Positions 45,559 to 55,238 are shown, counted from the first letter of the stretch. The stretch is DNA of 64,000 bases from Natronomonas salsuginis (GCF_005239135.1 NZ_QKNX01000004.1:181854-245853), one strand, 5' to 3'. Numbers and translations: made by a program. The notes: generated from the sequence alone by a model not told the origin.

Positions 45559-46899
45559 ATGGCACGGCGATTGCCCTCGCCGCCGAAAGCGGGGCTCCTC
45601 AACGGTCTCCGGTTCGGGACCGACACCATCAGATTTCTCGAAGCGATACAGGCTCGGTTCGACGACGGGACGTCGATCTCGATCCCTGGACGACCACCGC
45701 TCGTCATCCTGACGGGTCCCGACCTCGTCGCCGAGGCGCTCGACCGCCCCGACGATTTTACCAGAATCCCCGCACGTGGTGCGGTCGCGATGATCGCCGA
45801 GAACGGGCTCGTCCAAAGCGAGGGGGACCTGTGGTCCCAACAGCGCTCGATCGTCGCGCCGTCGTTCGGCGGTCGACAGGTGACGGCCTATGCGAACACG
45901 ACCGGTGAGCGGATCGAATCGCGGGCCACACAGTGGGCGGAAATCGGCCGTCAGAGGACCGACCTCCACCGCGAGATGACGTCGCTCACGGTCCGCGTCG
46001 CATCGGAGATACTTCTCGGTGAAGACATCGGCAAGGCCAGCGCGGATCAGTTTCACGAGTGGATGCGCATCGCGGGCGAGGAGTTCGAGTTTGGCCTCGA
46101 AACCGTCCTCCCAGAGTGGGTCCCGACGCCGACTTCTCCGGCGTTTCGCGAGGCCGCGACCGGCATTCGCGAACTGAGTGAGGGGCTCATCGAGCGACGG
46201 CGAACAAGCCTCGCCGCCGGTGAGCGGACCGATGCTTCGGATATGCTCACCGCGCTCCTCCGCGCCGAGGGCGACCCCGATGTCGACTTTCCCACAAACC
46301 AGATCCGAGACGAAGTCGCCACCTTCCTCATCGCGGGCCACGAGACGACGGCGCTCAGTCTCAGCTATACGCTGTGTCTGCTTTCGTGGTACCCCGAGGC
46401 TCGTCGTCGGGTCCGCGAGGAGGCGACAGCCGCCCTCGGAGACGGGCCACCGACTCGCGATGATCTCTCGGAGCTCGAGTACACGAAACGAACCTATCAA
46501 GAGGCGCTCAGGCTCTACCCGCCGGCCTGGGCCGTCTTTCGGCGGGTGAACGGCCCCGTGAAGCTGGGCGGATACACCATCGAAGACGGCGCTGCAGTCA
46601 TCGTTCCGCTGTGGTCGATCCACCGTGATGCCCGTTATTTCGACGAGCCGGACGCGTTCGACCCCGATCGCTGGGCGCGGCGCGATCCGAACGCGGTCGC
46701 CGCGTATCGGCCGTTCGCCAGCGGTCCGCACGCCTGTATCGGACGGGGACTCGCGCTGAGTGGCGCGACGCTCGTGCTCGCCCGCCTCGTCCGCGATTTC
46801 GACGTCGACGTGCCCGACGACGCGCTCGACGATCTTCGGCTGACGCCCACACTCCGGCCGGCGGCCGGCATCTCGGCGACGATCGATCCGCTCGACTAG
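45559..46899 (+). CDS. Cytochrome P450
   Basis: 446 aa. I-helix oxygen site FLIAGHETTALS, K-helix ExxR in YQEALRLYP, and heme-binding loop FASGPHACIGRGLA with axial Cys393. No N-terminal membrane helix, so a soluble bacterial-type enzyme similar to CYP102/CYP174-type proteins found in haloarchaea. A redox partner gene is not adjacent. It is convergent with the E1-alpha gene. Confidence 0.94.
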   Translation: MARRLPSPPKAGLLNGLRFGTDTIRFLEAIQARFDDGTSISIPGRPPLVILTGPDLVAEALDRPDDFTRIPARGAVAMIAENGLVQSEGDLWSQQRSIVAPSFGGRQVTAYANTTGERIESRATQWAEIGRQRTDLHREMTSLTVRVASEILLGEDIGKASADQFHEWMRIAGEEFEFGLETVLPEWVPTPTSPAFREAATGIRELSEGLIERRRTSLAAGERTDASDMLTALLRAEGDPDVDFPTNQIRDEVATFLIAGHETTALSLSYTLCLLSWYPEARRRVREEATAALGDGPPTRDDLSELEYTKRTYQEALRLYPPAWAVFRRVNGPVKLGGYTIEDGAAVIVPLWSIHRDARYFDEPDAFDPDRWARRDPNAVAAYRPFASGPHACIGRGLALSGATLVLARLVRDFDVDVPDDALDDLRLTPTLRPAAGISATIDPLD

Positions 46900-46912
46900 C
46901 CGCTCGCGCCGA

Positions 46913-48034
46913 TCAGTGTTCTTCTAACAGCGCCCCGTCGCCGTACTCCTCGCGGAGGCGGCGCAGGTACTCGCGCTGTTCGACGACGCGATCGGGGAGT
47001 TCCGCGTAGGCGTCTTCGAACAGGTCGTCGGGATCGGGTTCGACGTCGGTGCCCTTCTCGATCGCGTCGGCGACGACCGCCTCCACGTCGGTCTCGATCG
47101 CCGAGATCGCCTCGTCGTCGAGGCTTCCTCGCTCTCGGAGGAACGTTTCGAGCCGCGGGATCGGGTCCCACCGCTTCCAGCGTTCGACCTCCTCGTCCTC
47201 GCGGTAGACGGTCGGGTCGTCGGCGGTCGTGTGCGCGCCGAAGCGGTACTGGACCGCCTCGACGAGCGTCGGCCGGGTCGCGCTGCCGCTCGCCCTTTCC
47301 GGTGGTTCGGCGTTCGGATCGCGCGCCCGCCCGGCGGCGTCGCGCACGACTTCGAACGTCGCGAGCGGGTCCATCCCGTCGACCCTGAGGCTCGGAATCC
47401 CGTAGGCGTTCGCCTTGTCGGCGAACGTCCGACTCGCGGTCTGTTTGCCGGCGGGAACCGAGATCGCCCACTGATTGTTGTTGCAGATAAACACCGCCGG
47501 CACGTCGAAGACGCCCGCGAAGTTCAGCCCCTCGTGGAAGTCCCCCTCGCTCGTCGATCCCTCCCCGAAGTGGCAGACGACGACGGTATCGTCGCCGCGG
47601 AGCTTCGAGCCCCACGCCATCCCGGTGGCGTGCGGGATGTGGGCGGCGATGCCGATATTCAACGGCGCGATGTGGTGATCGACGAGGGTCGCATTGCCCG
47701 TCTCGTAGCCTAACCAGTAGCGGACGTAGTCCGCCAGCCCGCCACGGTCGATCACCGAACCGTGCTCGCGGTACTGATAAAAGACCCAGTCGTCGTCCTC
47801 GATCGCATACATCGAGCCGAACTGCGAGCCCTCTTGGCCTGCCGAGGAAGCATACGTTCCCAGCCGGCCCTGCCGTTGGAGACTTATCATCCGGGTGTCG
47901 AAGTGCCGAGACAGCTTCATGTCGCGGTACAGCTCACGGAGCCGCTCGTCGGATAAGGGCGGCTCGTAGCCGGGCTCTATGGGCCGTCCATCGGCGTCGA
48001 GCCGTCGATGAACGTCGGCGTCCTCGAAATCCAT
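46913..48034 (-). CDS. 2-oxoacid dehydrogenase E1 component, alpha subunit
   Basis: 373 aa. Thiamine diphosphate motif GEGSTSEGDFHEGLNFAG ... CNNNQWAIS (GDGx~28NN pattern), and HHIAPLNIGIAAHIPHATGM upstream. Matches the alpha chain of pyruvate, branched-chain or acetoin dehydrogenases. The beta chain, E2 and E3 genes are not beside it, unlike normal clusters, so its partners are unlinked or it is an extra paralogue. Length typical (~370). Confidence 0.9.
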   Translation of the reverse strand: MDFEDADVHRRLDADGRPIEPGYEPPLSDERLRELYRDMKLSRHFDTRMISLQRQGRLGTYASSAGQEGSQFGSMYAIEDDDWVFYQYREHGSVIDRGGLADYVRYWLGYETGNATLVDHHIAPLNIGIAAHIPHATGMAWGSKLRGDDTVVVCHFGEGSTSEGDFHEGLNFAGVFDVPAVFICNNNQWAISVPAGKQTASRTFADKANAYGIPSLRVDGMDPLATFEVVRDAAGRARDPNAEPPERASGSATRPTLVEAVQYRFGAHTTADDPTVYREDEEVERWKRWDPIPRLETFLRERGSLDDEAISAIETDVEAVVADAIEKGTDVEPDPDDLFEDAYAELPDRVVEQREYLRRLREEYGDGALLEEH

Positions 48035-48142
48035 ATCGACTCAACCGAGCGGGGAACCATAGTTTTGTGGTCGTCCGTCCTGTCGATCGAGGGCCCCACA
48101 GGAAGCGCCAGCTATATACCGATCTACGGTCCCACCATCCGT

Positions 48143-48265
48143 ATGAAAGATTACATTCTCGACGAGGAGCAGCACCTCTCCCCGATCGTCATCGGGACGA
48201 CGGTCGTCCTCATCGCCGCGTTCGTCATCGGGGTCCTCTACCAGATCGTTGGAGTGATAATCTAA
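48143..48265 (+). CDS. 40-aa single-helix membrane protein
   Basis: MKDYILDEEQHLSPIVIGTT followed by a hydrophobic helix to VGVII. agctatatacc lies ~27 nt before the ATG, giving a leaderless gene. Short acidic N-terminus plus one C-terminal helix suggests a tail-anchored small protein; function unknown. Confidence 0.72.
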   Translation: MKDYILDEEQHLSPIVIGTTVVLIAAFVIGVLYQIVGVII

Positions 48266-48316
48266 TCCGTCCGGATACCCCGCGGGTCTTTTCATACAGG
48301 CTGTCGTGGATCCTAT

Positions 48317-48742
48317 ATGTCCTCTCGTCCATCTCACGCGCGTCTGACCGTGGGAGTCGCCGTCGCCGCACTCGGCGTGACGACACTCGTACACATCGCT
48401 TACCTCCCTCGATATCTACCGGACGAGTTCACGCGAAGCCTCCCGTATCTCGCCCTTGGATGGCTCAGTTACGGACTGCTGTTTTACGCCCTCGGCCGCC
48501 TCAAGCCAGCGCTTGGTGACGGGCGAATGCCCACCATGCGCGCCACGGACGTCGGCATCGGACTGTTCCTGTTCTCCATCGTCCTGAGCGGACTCATTGA
48601 TACCGCCGGGCTCACGATCGCCACCGCGCCCGCGCTTCACGCCCTTCCGGGGGTCGGCGTGTACGTCGGGCTCGCGCTCGCTGGATGGGGGTTCGGCATT
48701 CGGACCCGAACCGTCAACGAGATCGCGGCCGAACGTCGCTAG
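48317..48742 (+). CDS. Four-helix membrane protein, unknown function
   Basis: 141 aa with helices around 10-30, 42-62, 75-97 and 105-128, each 18-22 residues, linked by short loops (PRYLPDEFTRSLPY; LKPALGDGRMPTMRA). No motif recognised. The 3' end overlaps the convergent UspA gene by 4 nt. Confidence 0.75.
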   Translation: MSSRPSHARLTVGVAVAALGVTTLVHIAYLPRYLPDEFTRSLPYLALGWLSYGLLFYALGRLKPALGDGRMPTMRATDVGIGLFLFSIVLSGLIDTAGLTIATAPALHALPGVGVYVGLALAGWGFGIRTRTVNEIAAERR

Positions 48743-49170
48743 TTCCTACCGCCGTGGACGAGCACGTCGATGTCGCTCACCCGCACGACGTGTTCGGTGA
48801 CGCTTCCGAGCATGAGACGCTCGACACCGCCTCGGCCGCGGCTTCCCATCACGATGAGGTCCGCATCGATTGACGCGGCGTACTCGACGATTTCGGTCTT
48901 CGCCGCCCCGGTCGGCGTCGCGGTCGTCACTTCGAGTCCCTCCGGTGCTCGCGTTCGGAGTTCCTCGACGATCGCCTCGGCGCGTCCGGTTATCGCCTTG
49001 GCGGCAGATTCATGCTCGCCTGGGAGTTGATAGTTCGCCAGCGGTCCAGTATCGGCCACACAGACGAGGTGTACGTGCGAACCGAACACGCTCGCGATCT
49101 CGAACCCTCGGCGGGCCGCGCGTCCGGCGTACTGACTTCCGTCAACCGGGATGAGTATCGTCTCGAACAT
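48739..49170 (-). CDS. Universal stress protein UspA family
   Basis: 143 aa. MFETILIPVDGSQYAGRAAR start, GSRGRGGVERLMLGSVTEHV gives the full G-2x-G-9x-G-S ATP-binding loop, and ends in SDIDVLVHGGRN. Likely ATP-binding Usp dimer. Upstream in the same direction lie two small membrane protein genes. Confidence 0.92.
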   Translation of the reverse strand: MFETILIPVDGSQYAGRAARRGFEIASVFGSHVHLVCVADTGPLANYQLPGEHESAAKAITGRAEAIVEELRTRAPEGLEVTTATPTGAAKTEIVEYAASIDADLIVMGSRGRGGVERLMLGSVTEHVVRVSDIDVLVHGGRN

Positions 49171-49197
49171 ATCACGGTTCGTCTGCGGTGCCGAGGC

Positions 49198-49530
49198 TCA
49201 TAACGTACCGGTGATGACGAACAGGTTCCACACCGTCACCGCGCCACCGACGAGCACAAGCGCGAACGGAACCGCGATCCGTCCGGGCGTTCGGATGGAT
49301 CGCCACACGAGATAAAACAGCGGGAAGACAGCGGCTTTGATCACCAACAACATATACTGCCCGTGTGCCTCGATGAGCGGTTTCGCCACCGGTCCGGCCT
49401 CCGCGACGCCACCCGCCGAGAGCCCCCAAAGCGTCGTGAGCGTGTCACCGATCCCGTAGAGAATGATCGCCGCGATCCAGACCTCCCGGTCTCTCCCCCC
49501 AAGCAACGGAACCGTCGCCGACTGCTTCAC
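49198..49530 (-). CDS. DUF5658-like membrane protein
   Basis: 110 aa from a GTG start. Three to four helices; the first has YGIGDTLTTLWGLSAGGVAEAGPVA, resembling the D-x-x-(S/T)-T...E-x-(G/N)-P pattern of DUF5658 proteins. aagaggga 6-10 nt upstream is a good ribosome-binding site. It follows the 48-aa gene by 15 nt, forming a two-gene operon. Confidence 0.75.
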   Translation of the reverse strand: MKQSATVPLLGGRDREVWIAAIILYGIGDTLTTLWGLSAGGVAEAGPVAKPLIEAHGQYMLLVIKAAVFPLFYLVWRSIRTPGRIAVPFALVLVGGAVTVWNLFVITGTL

Positions 49531-49545
49531 AGTTCCCTCTTCGCA

Positions 49546-49692
49546 CTACGGGAGTATAATGACAGCGACGCCGATCGCGAGCGCGGACATCCCCGCCAGT
49601 ACGACCATGAAATCCACCGCGGGTGAAACGTACGCCCGGTCCGCCGTCGCGGATGGATTCGGCTCGATTGCGGCCGCGCTGTCTGTCGTCAT
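49546..49692 (-). CDS. 48-aa single-helix membrane protein
   Basis: MTTDSAAAIEPNPSATADRA, then YVSPAVDFMVVLAGMSALAI and GVAVIILP: hydrophilic N-terminus, one C-terminal helix. The minus-strand box ttaaatact ~27 nt upstream of the ATG indicates a leaderless start. Below usual size cut-offs, but its promoter and its tight linkage to the DUF5658-like gene support it. Confidence 0.65.
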   Translation of the reverse strand: MTTDSAAAIEPNPSATADRAYVSPAVDFMVVLAGMSALAIGVAVIILP

Positions 49693-49806
49693 ATCCCACG
49701 TACTCTTCACCTAGTATTTAATCTCCGATCTGTTTCGACGCTCGATTTCGACCGAGTCCACGCACTTGGGGTGCGTTTGAAGTGGGTGGCCCGCGGAGTC
49801 GACCGT

Positions 49807-50238
49807 ATGTATGATTCGATCCTCCTGCCAACCGACGGCAGCGAACGCGCGGCGGCGGCGTTGGACCACGCGATCGGTGCCGTAGACGCCTACGATGCGA
49901 GCTTGAACGTCATCTCGGTCGTCGATCGACGCGTCGTTCTCGCCGCCGACGTCGATAATAAAGCGGCAGTCAGAGCAGACCTCGCGAAGGAGGCCGAGAA
50001 CGCGGTCACGGAGCTCGCAAACAGGGCGGCCGACGACGGCGTCTCCGTCACCACCGCGACACCGGAAGGCGTCCCATACCGAGAGATCCTCTCGTACGCG
50101 TCCGACGGGGAGATCGACCTGCTCGTGCTCGGCACTCACGGTCGATCCGGGCGCGAAAAGCGGCTCAACCTCGGCAGCACGACCGAACGCGTCGTCAAGG
50201 CCGCAGATCGGCCGGTGCTCGTCGTCGATATAAGTTAG
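49807..50238 (+). CDS. Universal stress protein UspA family
   Basis: 143 aa. MYDSILLPTDGSERAAAALD start and GTHGRSGREKRLNLGSTTER loop (G-2x-G-9x-G-S) intact, C-terminal strand RPVLVVDIS. Third Usp in the window and second within 1.1 kb; it diverges from the small membrane gene pair. The ATG at 49807 is preferred to the longer start because the preceding codons lack homology. Confidence 0.92.
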   Translation: MYDSILLPTDGSERAAAALDHAIGAVDAYDASLNVISVVDRRVVLAADVDNKAAVRADLAKEAENAVTELANRAADDGVSVTTATPEGVPYREILSYASDGEIDLLVLGTHGRSGREKRLNLGSTTERVVKAADRPVLVVDIS

Positions 50239-50268
50239 CCTCGTCTCCGATCGTCTCGCCACCGACCG

Positions 50269-50973
50269 CTATTCGACGGTGTTTCGGAGCGTGCCGATCT
50301 TCTCGTAGTGGATCTCGATCTCGTCGCCGGGTTCGAGCAGCCCCGGATTCGCCGGACTGCCGAAACTGATCACGTCGCCCGGTTTGAACGTGAACCGCTC
50401 GGAGAGAAACGAGATCGTCTCGCGCGGCTTGTTGAACATGTTCTCGGTGTTATCCTCCTGGCGGAGTTCGCCGTTGATGTGCGTCGTCATCTCGAGCCCG
50501 ACCGGTTCGACGTCGGCGATGACCGGCCCGAGCGGACCGGACGAATCGAACGCCTTCCTCGCGGTCCGGCGCTCCTGGTCAAGGCAGTCGAGATCGTTCA
50601 AGATCGTGTACCCGCGAACCACGTCGTCGACCTCGTCTTCGGAGACGTTTTTACACTCCGTATCGATAACGGCGGCCAACTCGCCGGCGTAGGTGAACTC
50701 CGAGGAGAAACTCGGGTACGGGATCGGCGTCTCCGGGTCGTGTAGCGACACCGGAGGTTTGATGAAGAAGTCTGGCTCGTCGGGAACCTCGTAGTCCATC
50801 TGTTCGACCTTCTCGCCGAAGTTCCGGCCGACGCAGTAGAAGACGGACGGCTCACAGGGTGCGAGCAGTTCGTACTCGTCCGGTTCGTAGGTCGCGTTTT
50901 CGGTGCGAACGGTTCCGTCGTCGTACTCACCTTCGAGAACGCCCGTGGACGTTTCGATGCGTGCGTACTTCAT
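50269..50973 (-). CDS. Fumarylacetoacetate hydrolase-family protein
   Basis: 234 aa. FYCVGRNFGEKVEQM entry, FIKPPVSLHDPETPI, and metal ligands in FTYAGELAAVI and VVRGYTILNDLD, ending SFGSPANPGLLEPGDEIEI. Family members cleave acylpyruvates or oxalocrotonates (5-carboxymethyl-2-oxo-hex-3-ene decarboxylase-like). Adjacent upstream on the same strand is the MmgE/PrpD gene, which suggests a shared catabolic role. Start at 50973 matches family length. Confidence 0.88.
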   Translation of the reverse strand: MKYARIETSTGVLEGEYDDGTVRTENATYEPDEYELLAPCEPSVFYCVGRNFGEKVEQMDYEVPDEPDFFIKPPVSLHDPETPIPYPSFSSEFTYAGELAAVIDTECKNVSEDEVDDVVRGYTILNDLDCLDQERRTARKAFDSSGPLGPVIADVEPVGLEMTTHINGELRQEDNTENMFNKPRETISFLSERFTFKPGDVISFGSPANPGLLEPGDEIEIHYEKIGTLRNTVE

Positions 50974-50998
50974 ACCTGCCTCGCCGGCCGCCGGTTGC

Positions 50999-52612
50999 TT
51001 ACGTGTTCTCATTGCCGGCGATGCCCCGTGTCGCCGGCTCACCGAGTAGCCGATCAATCCGCACGCGTCCCGCCTCGTCGATCGTCAACAACCGATCGGT
51101 TCGCGTCCGTGCGTTGGGTTCCGAACACCCGAGCGCTTCAAGCGCCTTTCGGCACTTCGAGCGGGCGACGGCGCGAATCTCGGCCGGCGGCACACCCGCC
51201 GAGCCAGGGGGACGAGCCACCGTCGCCTCGAACGCGCGCCCGTCCGCCGTTCGAACGACGACTCGGGCGCCGATGTGCCGTTCGAACTCGCTCGTCCGCG
51301 GCGGCGTCTCGAGCCGGCGTCCAGTCCGGAACACCGTCGGCGCGTTCCGGAGCGCGCGTGCGGGACCGAGGGCTTTCGCCACGTGGGCCGCGACCGACCC
51401 CGTCACCGTCTCGAACTCGACGCCCTCTGGAACGGCCGACCGGAGCGCGGCGAGCGTTATATCAGGGTCGTGGTGTACCCGTATGCGTTCTCTGACTCGC
51501 TCGACGGCCCCCCGTTCGTCGTCCCGATCGATCTGCCCCGGAACCGTCTCGCCCGTCACGAGCGTTCGCGCGACCGCGTCCGGCACCGAACGGACCAGCG
51601 CGGCGGTCGGCGTCTGCCCGTCGCCGAGATACTGTCTCGCGCCTTCGTTCGCCGAGGCCATCGCGTGCGGTCCGTAGACGTCGACCCGGTCGATCGTCGT
51701 CCGCCCACGATCGAACTGGCTGCGGATCTCGAGTCCGGCCTCCGTCGCTGCGGCGACCGAAGGGGTTCCCGGAGCGGCGGCCACGCTCAGCGTCTCCGTG
51801 TGCCACCGCGAACCGAGCGCCGAGAGGTACGCTTCCGCCGGGTGCGGTGAAACGCTCTTCAACAGGCCGGCCGCCGCCTCGACAACGTCGCGTCGCCCGC
51901 TCAGTCCTGCTCGAGCGCCGTCGAGGGCGGCGATTCCGGTCTGAATCGATCTACCGATCGTCCACACGCCCACATCGGAACCGAGTACCGCTCTCTCGAT
52001 CGGTCGCGACGGTGCGCTCACGGCGATCGAGATCGCATCGGCCAGCGTCTCCAGGCCGTCGCCTTCGAGAACTCCGCGACCGACCGCCGCACCCACGGCG
52101 TGCATCCACGCGGCGTTCGGCCCCCCGAACGGGCCGACAGCCGCCGCAGCCCCGAGGCGCGCGGTGATCTCGTTCGCGGCGATCTGGGCGACGAGGAGGT
52201 CCGCCCCGTCGGCGTCCGTCGTCTCCGCGTACGCGAGCGGGACGAACACGCAACTCGGGCTGGTCGTTCCACCGAGGAGACGGCCGTCGAATTCGAGCGC
52301 CCCCGACAGCGCCGCGTTGCCGCAGGCCGTCTCCGCGGGCGGTAGTTGTTTGCCGCCCAGAAACGTCGCGGTCTCCGATCGGGTCGACGTTCCCGTTGTG
52401 ATCACTCGCTCGATCCGCGCGCCGACCGGCTGCATCCGCGTCCAGAGCGCCGCCCCGACGCTGCTCGTTAGCTGGATTGTCGCCGCGCCTCTGACCGGTT
52501 TGGGTATCTCACGGTAGGAGAGGTCGATCGCCCACCGGGCGGCGCGCTCGACGAACGGCTCGTCGGGGCGATCCGTCTCGTCGACGAACGGGAGCCACTC
52601 GGGCGTATGCAT
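50999..52612 (-). CDS. MmgE/PrpD family protein
   Basis: 537 aa. Family order visible: ATIQLTSSVGAAL, the His-rich or FDG region NAALSGALEFDGRLL, GPFGGPNAAWMHAVGAAVGR, YLKSVSPHPAEAYL-like LLKSVSPHPAEAYL, IDRVDVYGPHAM. Members include 2-methylcitrate dehydratase, iminodisuccinate epimerase and cis-aconitate decarboxylase; several catalytic residues of 2-methylcitrate dehydratase cannot be confirmed here. Forms a probable unit with the FAH-family gene 25 nt downstream. Confidence 0.87.
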   Translation of the reverse strand: MHTPEWLPFVDETDRPDEPFVERAARWAIDLSYREIPKPVRGAATIQLTSSVGAALWTRMQPVGARIERVITTGTSTRSETATFLGGKQLPPAETACGNAALSGALEFDGRLLGGTTSPSCVFVPLAYAETTDADGADLLVAQIAANEITARLGAAAAVGPFGGPNAAWMHAVGAAVGRGVLEGDGLETLADAISIAVSAPSRPIERAVLGSDVGVWTIGRSIQTGIAALDGARAGLSGRRDVVEAAAGLLKSVSPHPAEAYLSALGSRWHTETLSVAAAPGTPSVAAATEAGLEIRSQFDRGRTTIDRVDVYGPHAMASANEGARQYLGDGQTPTAALVRSVPDAVARTLVTGETVPGQIDRDDERGAVERVRERIRVHHDPDITLAALRSAVPEGVEFETVTGSVAAHVAKALGPARALRNAPTVFRTGRRLETPPRTSEFERHIGARVVVRTADGRAFEATVARPPGSAGVPPAEIRAVARSKCRKALEALGCSEPNARTRTDRLLTIDEAGRVRIDRLLGEPATRGIAGNENT

Positions 52613-52661
52613 CGTTCGTTACGACGACGGCCGCCGATTTAGCTGTTCGGCCGAGATGTCG

Positions 52662-53351
52662 TCATCCGTCGACGGGTCGGACCAGTTCCGGCCCGTCGTT
52701 CGCCGGATTGTTCACAGACGTCGAGACTGGATACGCGTGGAATCCGTCGCTGGGTGCGGGATCGAACGGTACATCCTCGCCGTCGAGCCACCTCGTCTCG
52801 TCTTCCGGGTCGAGAATGACTGCCATCCGATGGTGGAGCGGCTCGACGACCCCGTTCGGTTCCGTCGTCAACACGGTGAACGTTTGTATGGGCTCGACGC
52901 CGCTCAAGTCGACGCCGTCGTTCGTGAAGTCGCCGAGTCCGGTCTGTTCGGTCGTCGGCGTCCAGCGTTCGTAGAGGCCCGCCATCGCGAACGGGCGGTC
53001 GTCCTCGAACGCGACGCGATACGGCCGCTTTCCGTTCTCGGTTTCCGTCCACTCGTAGAAGCCGTCTGCAGGGACGAGACAGCGCCGTTGCTCATAGGAG
53101 TTGGCGAACGCCGGCTTTCGGGCGACGGTCTCCGATCGAGCGTTGATATAGCGTTCCGTCTCGTCGTCGGCCCACTGTGGAACGAGCCCCCACTCTGACC
53201 GCCGGATGCGGTCGGGTGCCTCGTCCGTGACGACGGGGAGCGATTGTCCCGGTGCGGCGTTGTACCGCGGCTCAAAATCGAACTCGAACGTCGCGCCGAA
53301 CCGCGACTCGAGGGCTTCCTCCGAAGCGAAGAGGCTGTACCGGCCACACAT
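52662..53351 (-). CDS. SOS response-associated peptidase (SRAP/HMCES family)
   Basis: 229 aa. MCGRYSLF start puts the catalytic Cys at position 2, followed by RYNAAPGQSLPVV, RSEWGLVPQWA, INARSETVARKPAF, RRCLVPADGFYEWTE and PLHHRMAVIL, all family signatures. It crosslinks to abasic sites in single-stranded DNA to protect them. The start at 53351 is fixed by the need for Cys2; the upstream frame to 53435 is rejected. It follows the MmgE gene direction. Confidence 0.94.
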   Translation of the reverse strand: MCGRYSLFASEEALESRFGATFEFDFEPRYNAAPGQSLPVVTDEAPDRIRRSEWGLVPQWADDETERYINARSETVARKPAFANSYEQRRCLVPADGFYEWTETENGKRPYRVAFEDDRPFAMAGLYERWTPTTEQTGLGDFTNDGVDLSGVEPIQTFTVLTTEPNGVVEPLHHRMAVILDPEDETRWLDGEDVPFDPAPSDGFHAYPVSTSVNNPANDGPELVRPVDG

Positions 53352-53595
53352 GTCTCGACGTACGATCCGGAGTTGGAAATACGTAGCGAACAGGTGGAAC
53401 GATCGTTCGGTTTCCGGCGGCGGTGTTCCACGCACCCGCCTACGCCAGCCGCCGGTTCGTTGTCACGTCACGTGCGTTCTGGCCACGTTTCCTTATATAA
53501 ATTCTCGGCCGTCAGTGGCGGCGTCTTGGTTTCGAGGGGATCGCGACGCTTCGGCCGCCCTCGAATTTAAACGACATTGCGGCGTAACCCTCGGT

Positions 53596-53976
53596 GTGAC
53601 CGACGACGATCCGACGTTTCGGATTCCACAGCACCCGACCCGTCGGTATCGTCGCCGCGGCGGTGTCGAGTACGACGGCGGCACGGTGTTCTCGGTGCGC
53701 CCCACACGCGACCTCGACGAGGCGACGCTGGTCGAGCTCGTCCGATCGATACTCGACCGACAGCCGTATCGGTATGGCGATTGGTTCGACCTCCCGATGC
53801 CGCTGTATCTCGTTCACGACGACGTGACCGGCGATACGTTCCGCGTCGCGATCCGCGATGGGGTCGTCGAGTTACACGTACTCCCCGAGACGGAACCGGA
53901 CGGTCTGCGGGCGTTTTACCACCGGTTGGCGGCAAACTTCGAGGGAGATTGGACGGTGACCCACCGGAATGGGTGA
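53596..53976 (+). CDS. Small conserved haloarchaeal protein, unknown function
   Basis: 126 aa from a GTG. MTDDDPTFRIPQHPTRRYRR, a beta strand VEYDGGTVFSVRP, a helix ATLVELVRSILDR, then PMPLYLVHDDVTGDTFRVAI and a C-terminal helix. Start chosen because gaatttaaa (53562-53570) sits ~29 nt upstream. A second, stronger box (ttatataaat, 53492-53501) lies further up; a GTG at 53515 in frame would lie before its expected start site. Family not recalled. Confidence 0.72.
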   Translation: MTDDDPTFRIPQHPTRRYRRRGGVEYDGGTVFSVRPTRDLDEATLVELVRSILDRQPYRYGDWFDLPMPLYLVHDDVTGDTFRVAIRDGVVELHVLPETEPDGLRAFYHRLAANFEGDWTVTHRNG

Positions 53977-54014
53977 CCCCAACGGACTTACCGGCGACCG
54001 CCGTCTCTCAGCGT

Positions 54015-55238
54015 ATGAGCGTTTCACGCGTCGTCGAACTCAAGGGCCACATCATCGACTCCGGGACGATGTAGACCGCGTTCGGGCTCATCATGGATCT
54101 CGGCGGTTCCTTCGACGTCGAGGAGTTCGACATCGGTCAGCGGAAGGATGAGGAGTCCTACGCGCGATTGCTCGTGACCGCTGACAACGAATCTTACCTG
54201 CGACAGATCGTTCACGAACTCCACCAGCGCGGTGCGAATCTCGCGGACTCGACCGACCACACCTCGACCCCGCGCCGGCGGATCGAGCCGTCCCGCAGGA
54301 GTTCTATTCGACGACGAACCACCCGACACAGGTCCGGCACGAGGGCGAGTGGATCGACGTCGAACACGTCGAGATGGACTGTGTGATCGTCGTCGAATCG
54401 ACCGATGACGGCGGCCGTGCGTACACGAAGGTCCTCAACGCGATCGAGCGCGGGGATCGGATCGTCACCGGCGACGGCGGCATCCACGTGCAGCCGCCCG
54501 AGCGTCCCTGCGGACAGGACGGTGCGTTCGGATTCATGCAGGGCGGCATCTCGGGCGAGCGGCCGTCCGAATCGACAATCGAACAGATCGCGGATGCGAT
54601 ACAGGAGACGAAAGCCGAGGGTGAGGAGGTACTCGTCGTCGCGCGCCCCGCGCTCGTTCGCTCGGGTGCGCGCGAGGATCTCGCCCGACTCGTCGAACAC
54701 GGCTACGTCGACCAGCTCTCGATCGGCAACGGCTTTGCGGTCCACGACATCGAACGCGACCTTTACCGGACGTCGCTCGGCGTCAACACCGAGACGCTCG
54801 ACCACGCCCGCCACGGCCACAAACACCACATCTACGCGATCAGCGAAATCATCCGTGCCGCGGCATCAAAGCGGCGGTCGACGACGGTCTGCTCGACTTC
54901 GGCGTGATGTACCAGTGTGTCGAATCCGACGTACCATTCGTCATCGCAGGCTCGATCCGAGACGACGGGCCCTCCCAGACACGATCACCGACGCCATCGA
55001 AGCGCAGAACGCGATCCGAGCGCAGGCGCACGAAGCCGATATGGTGTTGATGCTGTCGACGCTTTTGGACTCGGTCGTCGTTGACAACTGTCCGCCCTCG
55101 ACGACGCGCGTCGTCTGCGTCGAGATCAATCCTTCGACGGTGACGCAGCTTTTGGATCGTGGCTCGGCGCAGGCGGCCGGCATGGTGGCGGACATCGGCA
55201 CGTTCATTCCCATTCTGGTGGACAACATCTTTGCGTAG
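54015..55238 (+). pseudogene. TIGR00300 (LOR/SDH-type) family protein, disrupted
   Basis: Homologous sequence runs end to end ([150 protein letters not shown]), but codon 20 is TAG (54072-54074) and the frame shifts near 54255, 54868 and 54972. The last two fit loss of a single G and a single C in short runs. The family is archaeal; related proteins act in arginine/ornithine metabolism (ArgZ/AgrE). The preserved residues suggest recent loss or base-calling errors. Confidence 0.85.

Noticed and set aside
54072..54074. In-frame TAG as pyrrolysine or read-through codon
   Set aside because: Haloarchaea lack the pyrrolysine system and three frameshifts follow, so the gene is simply broken.
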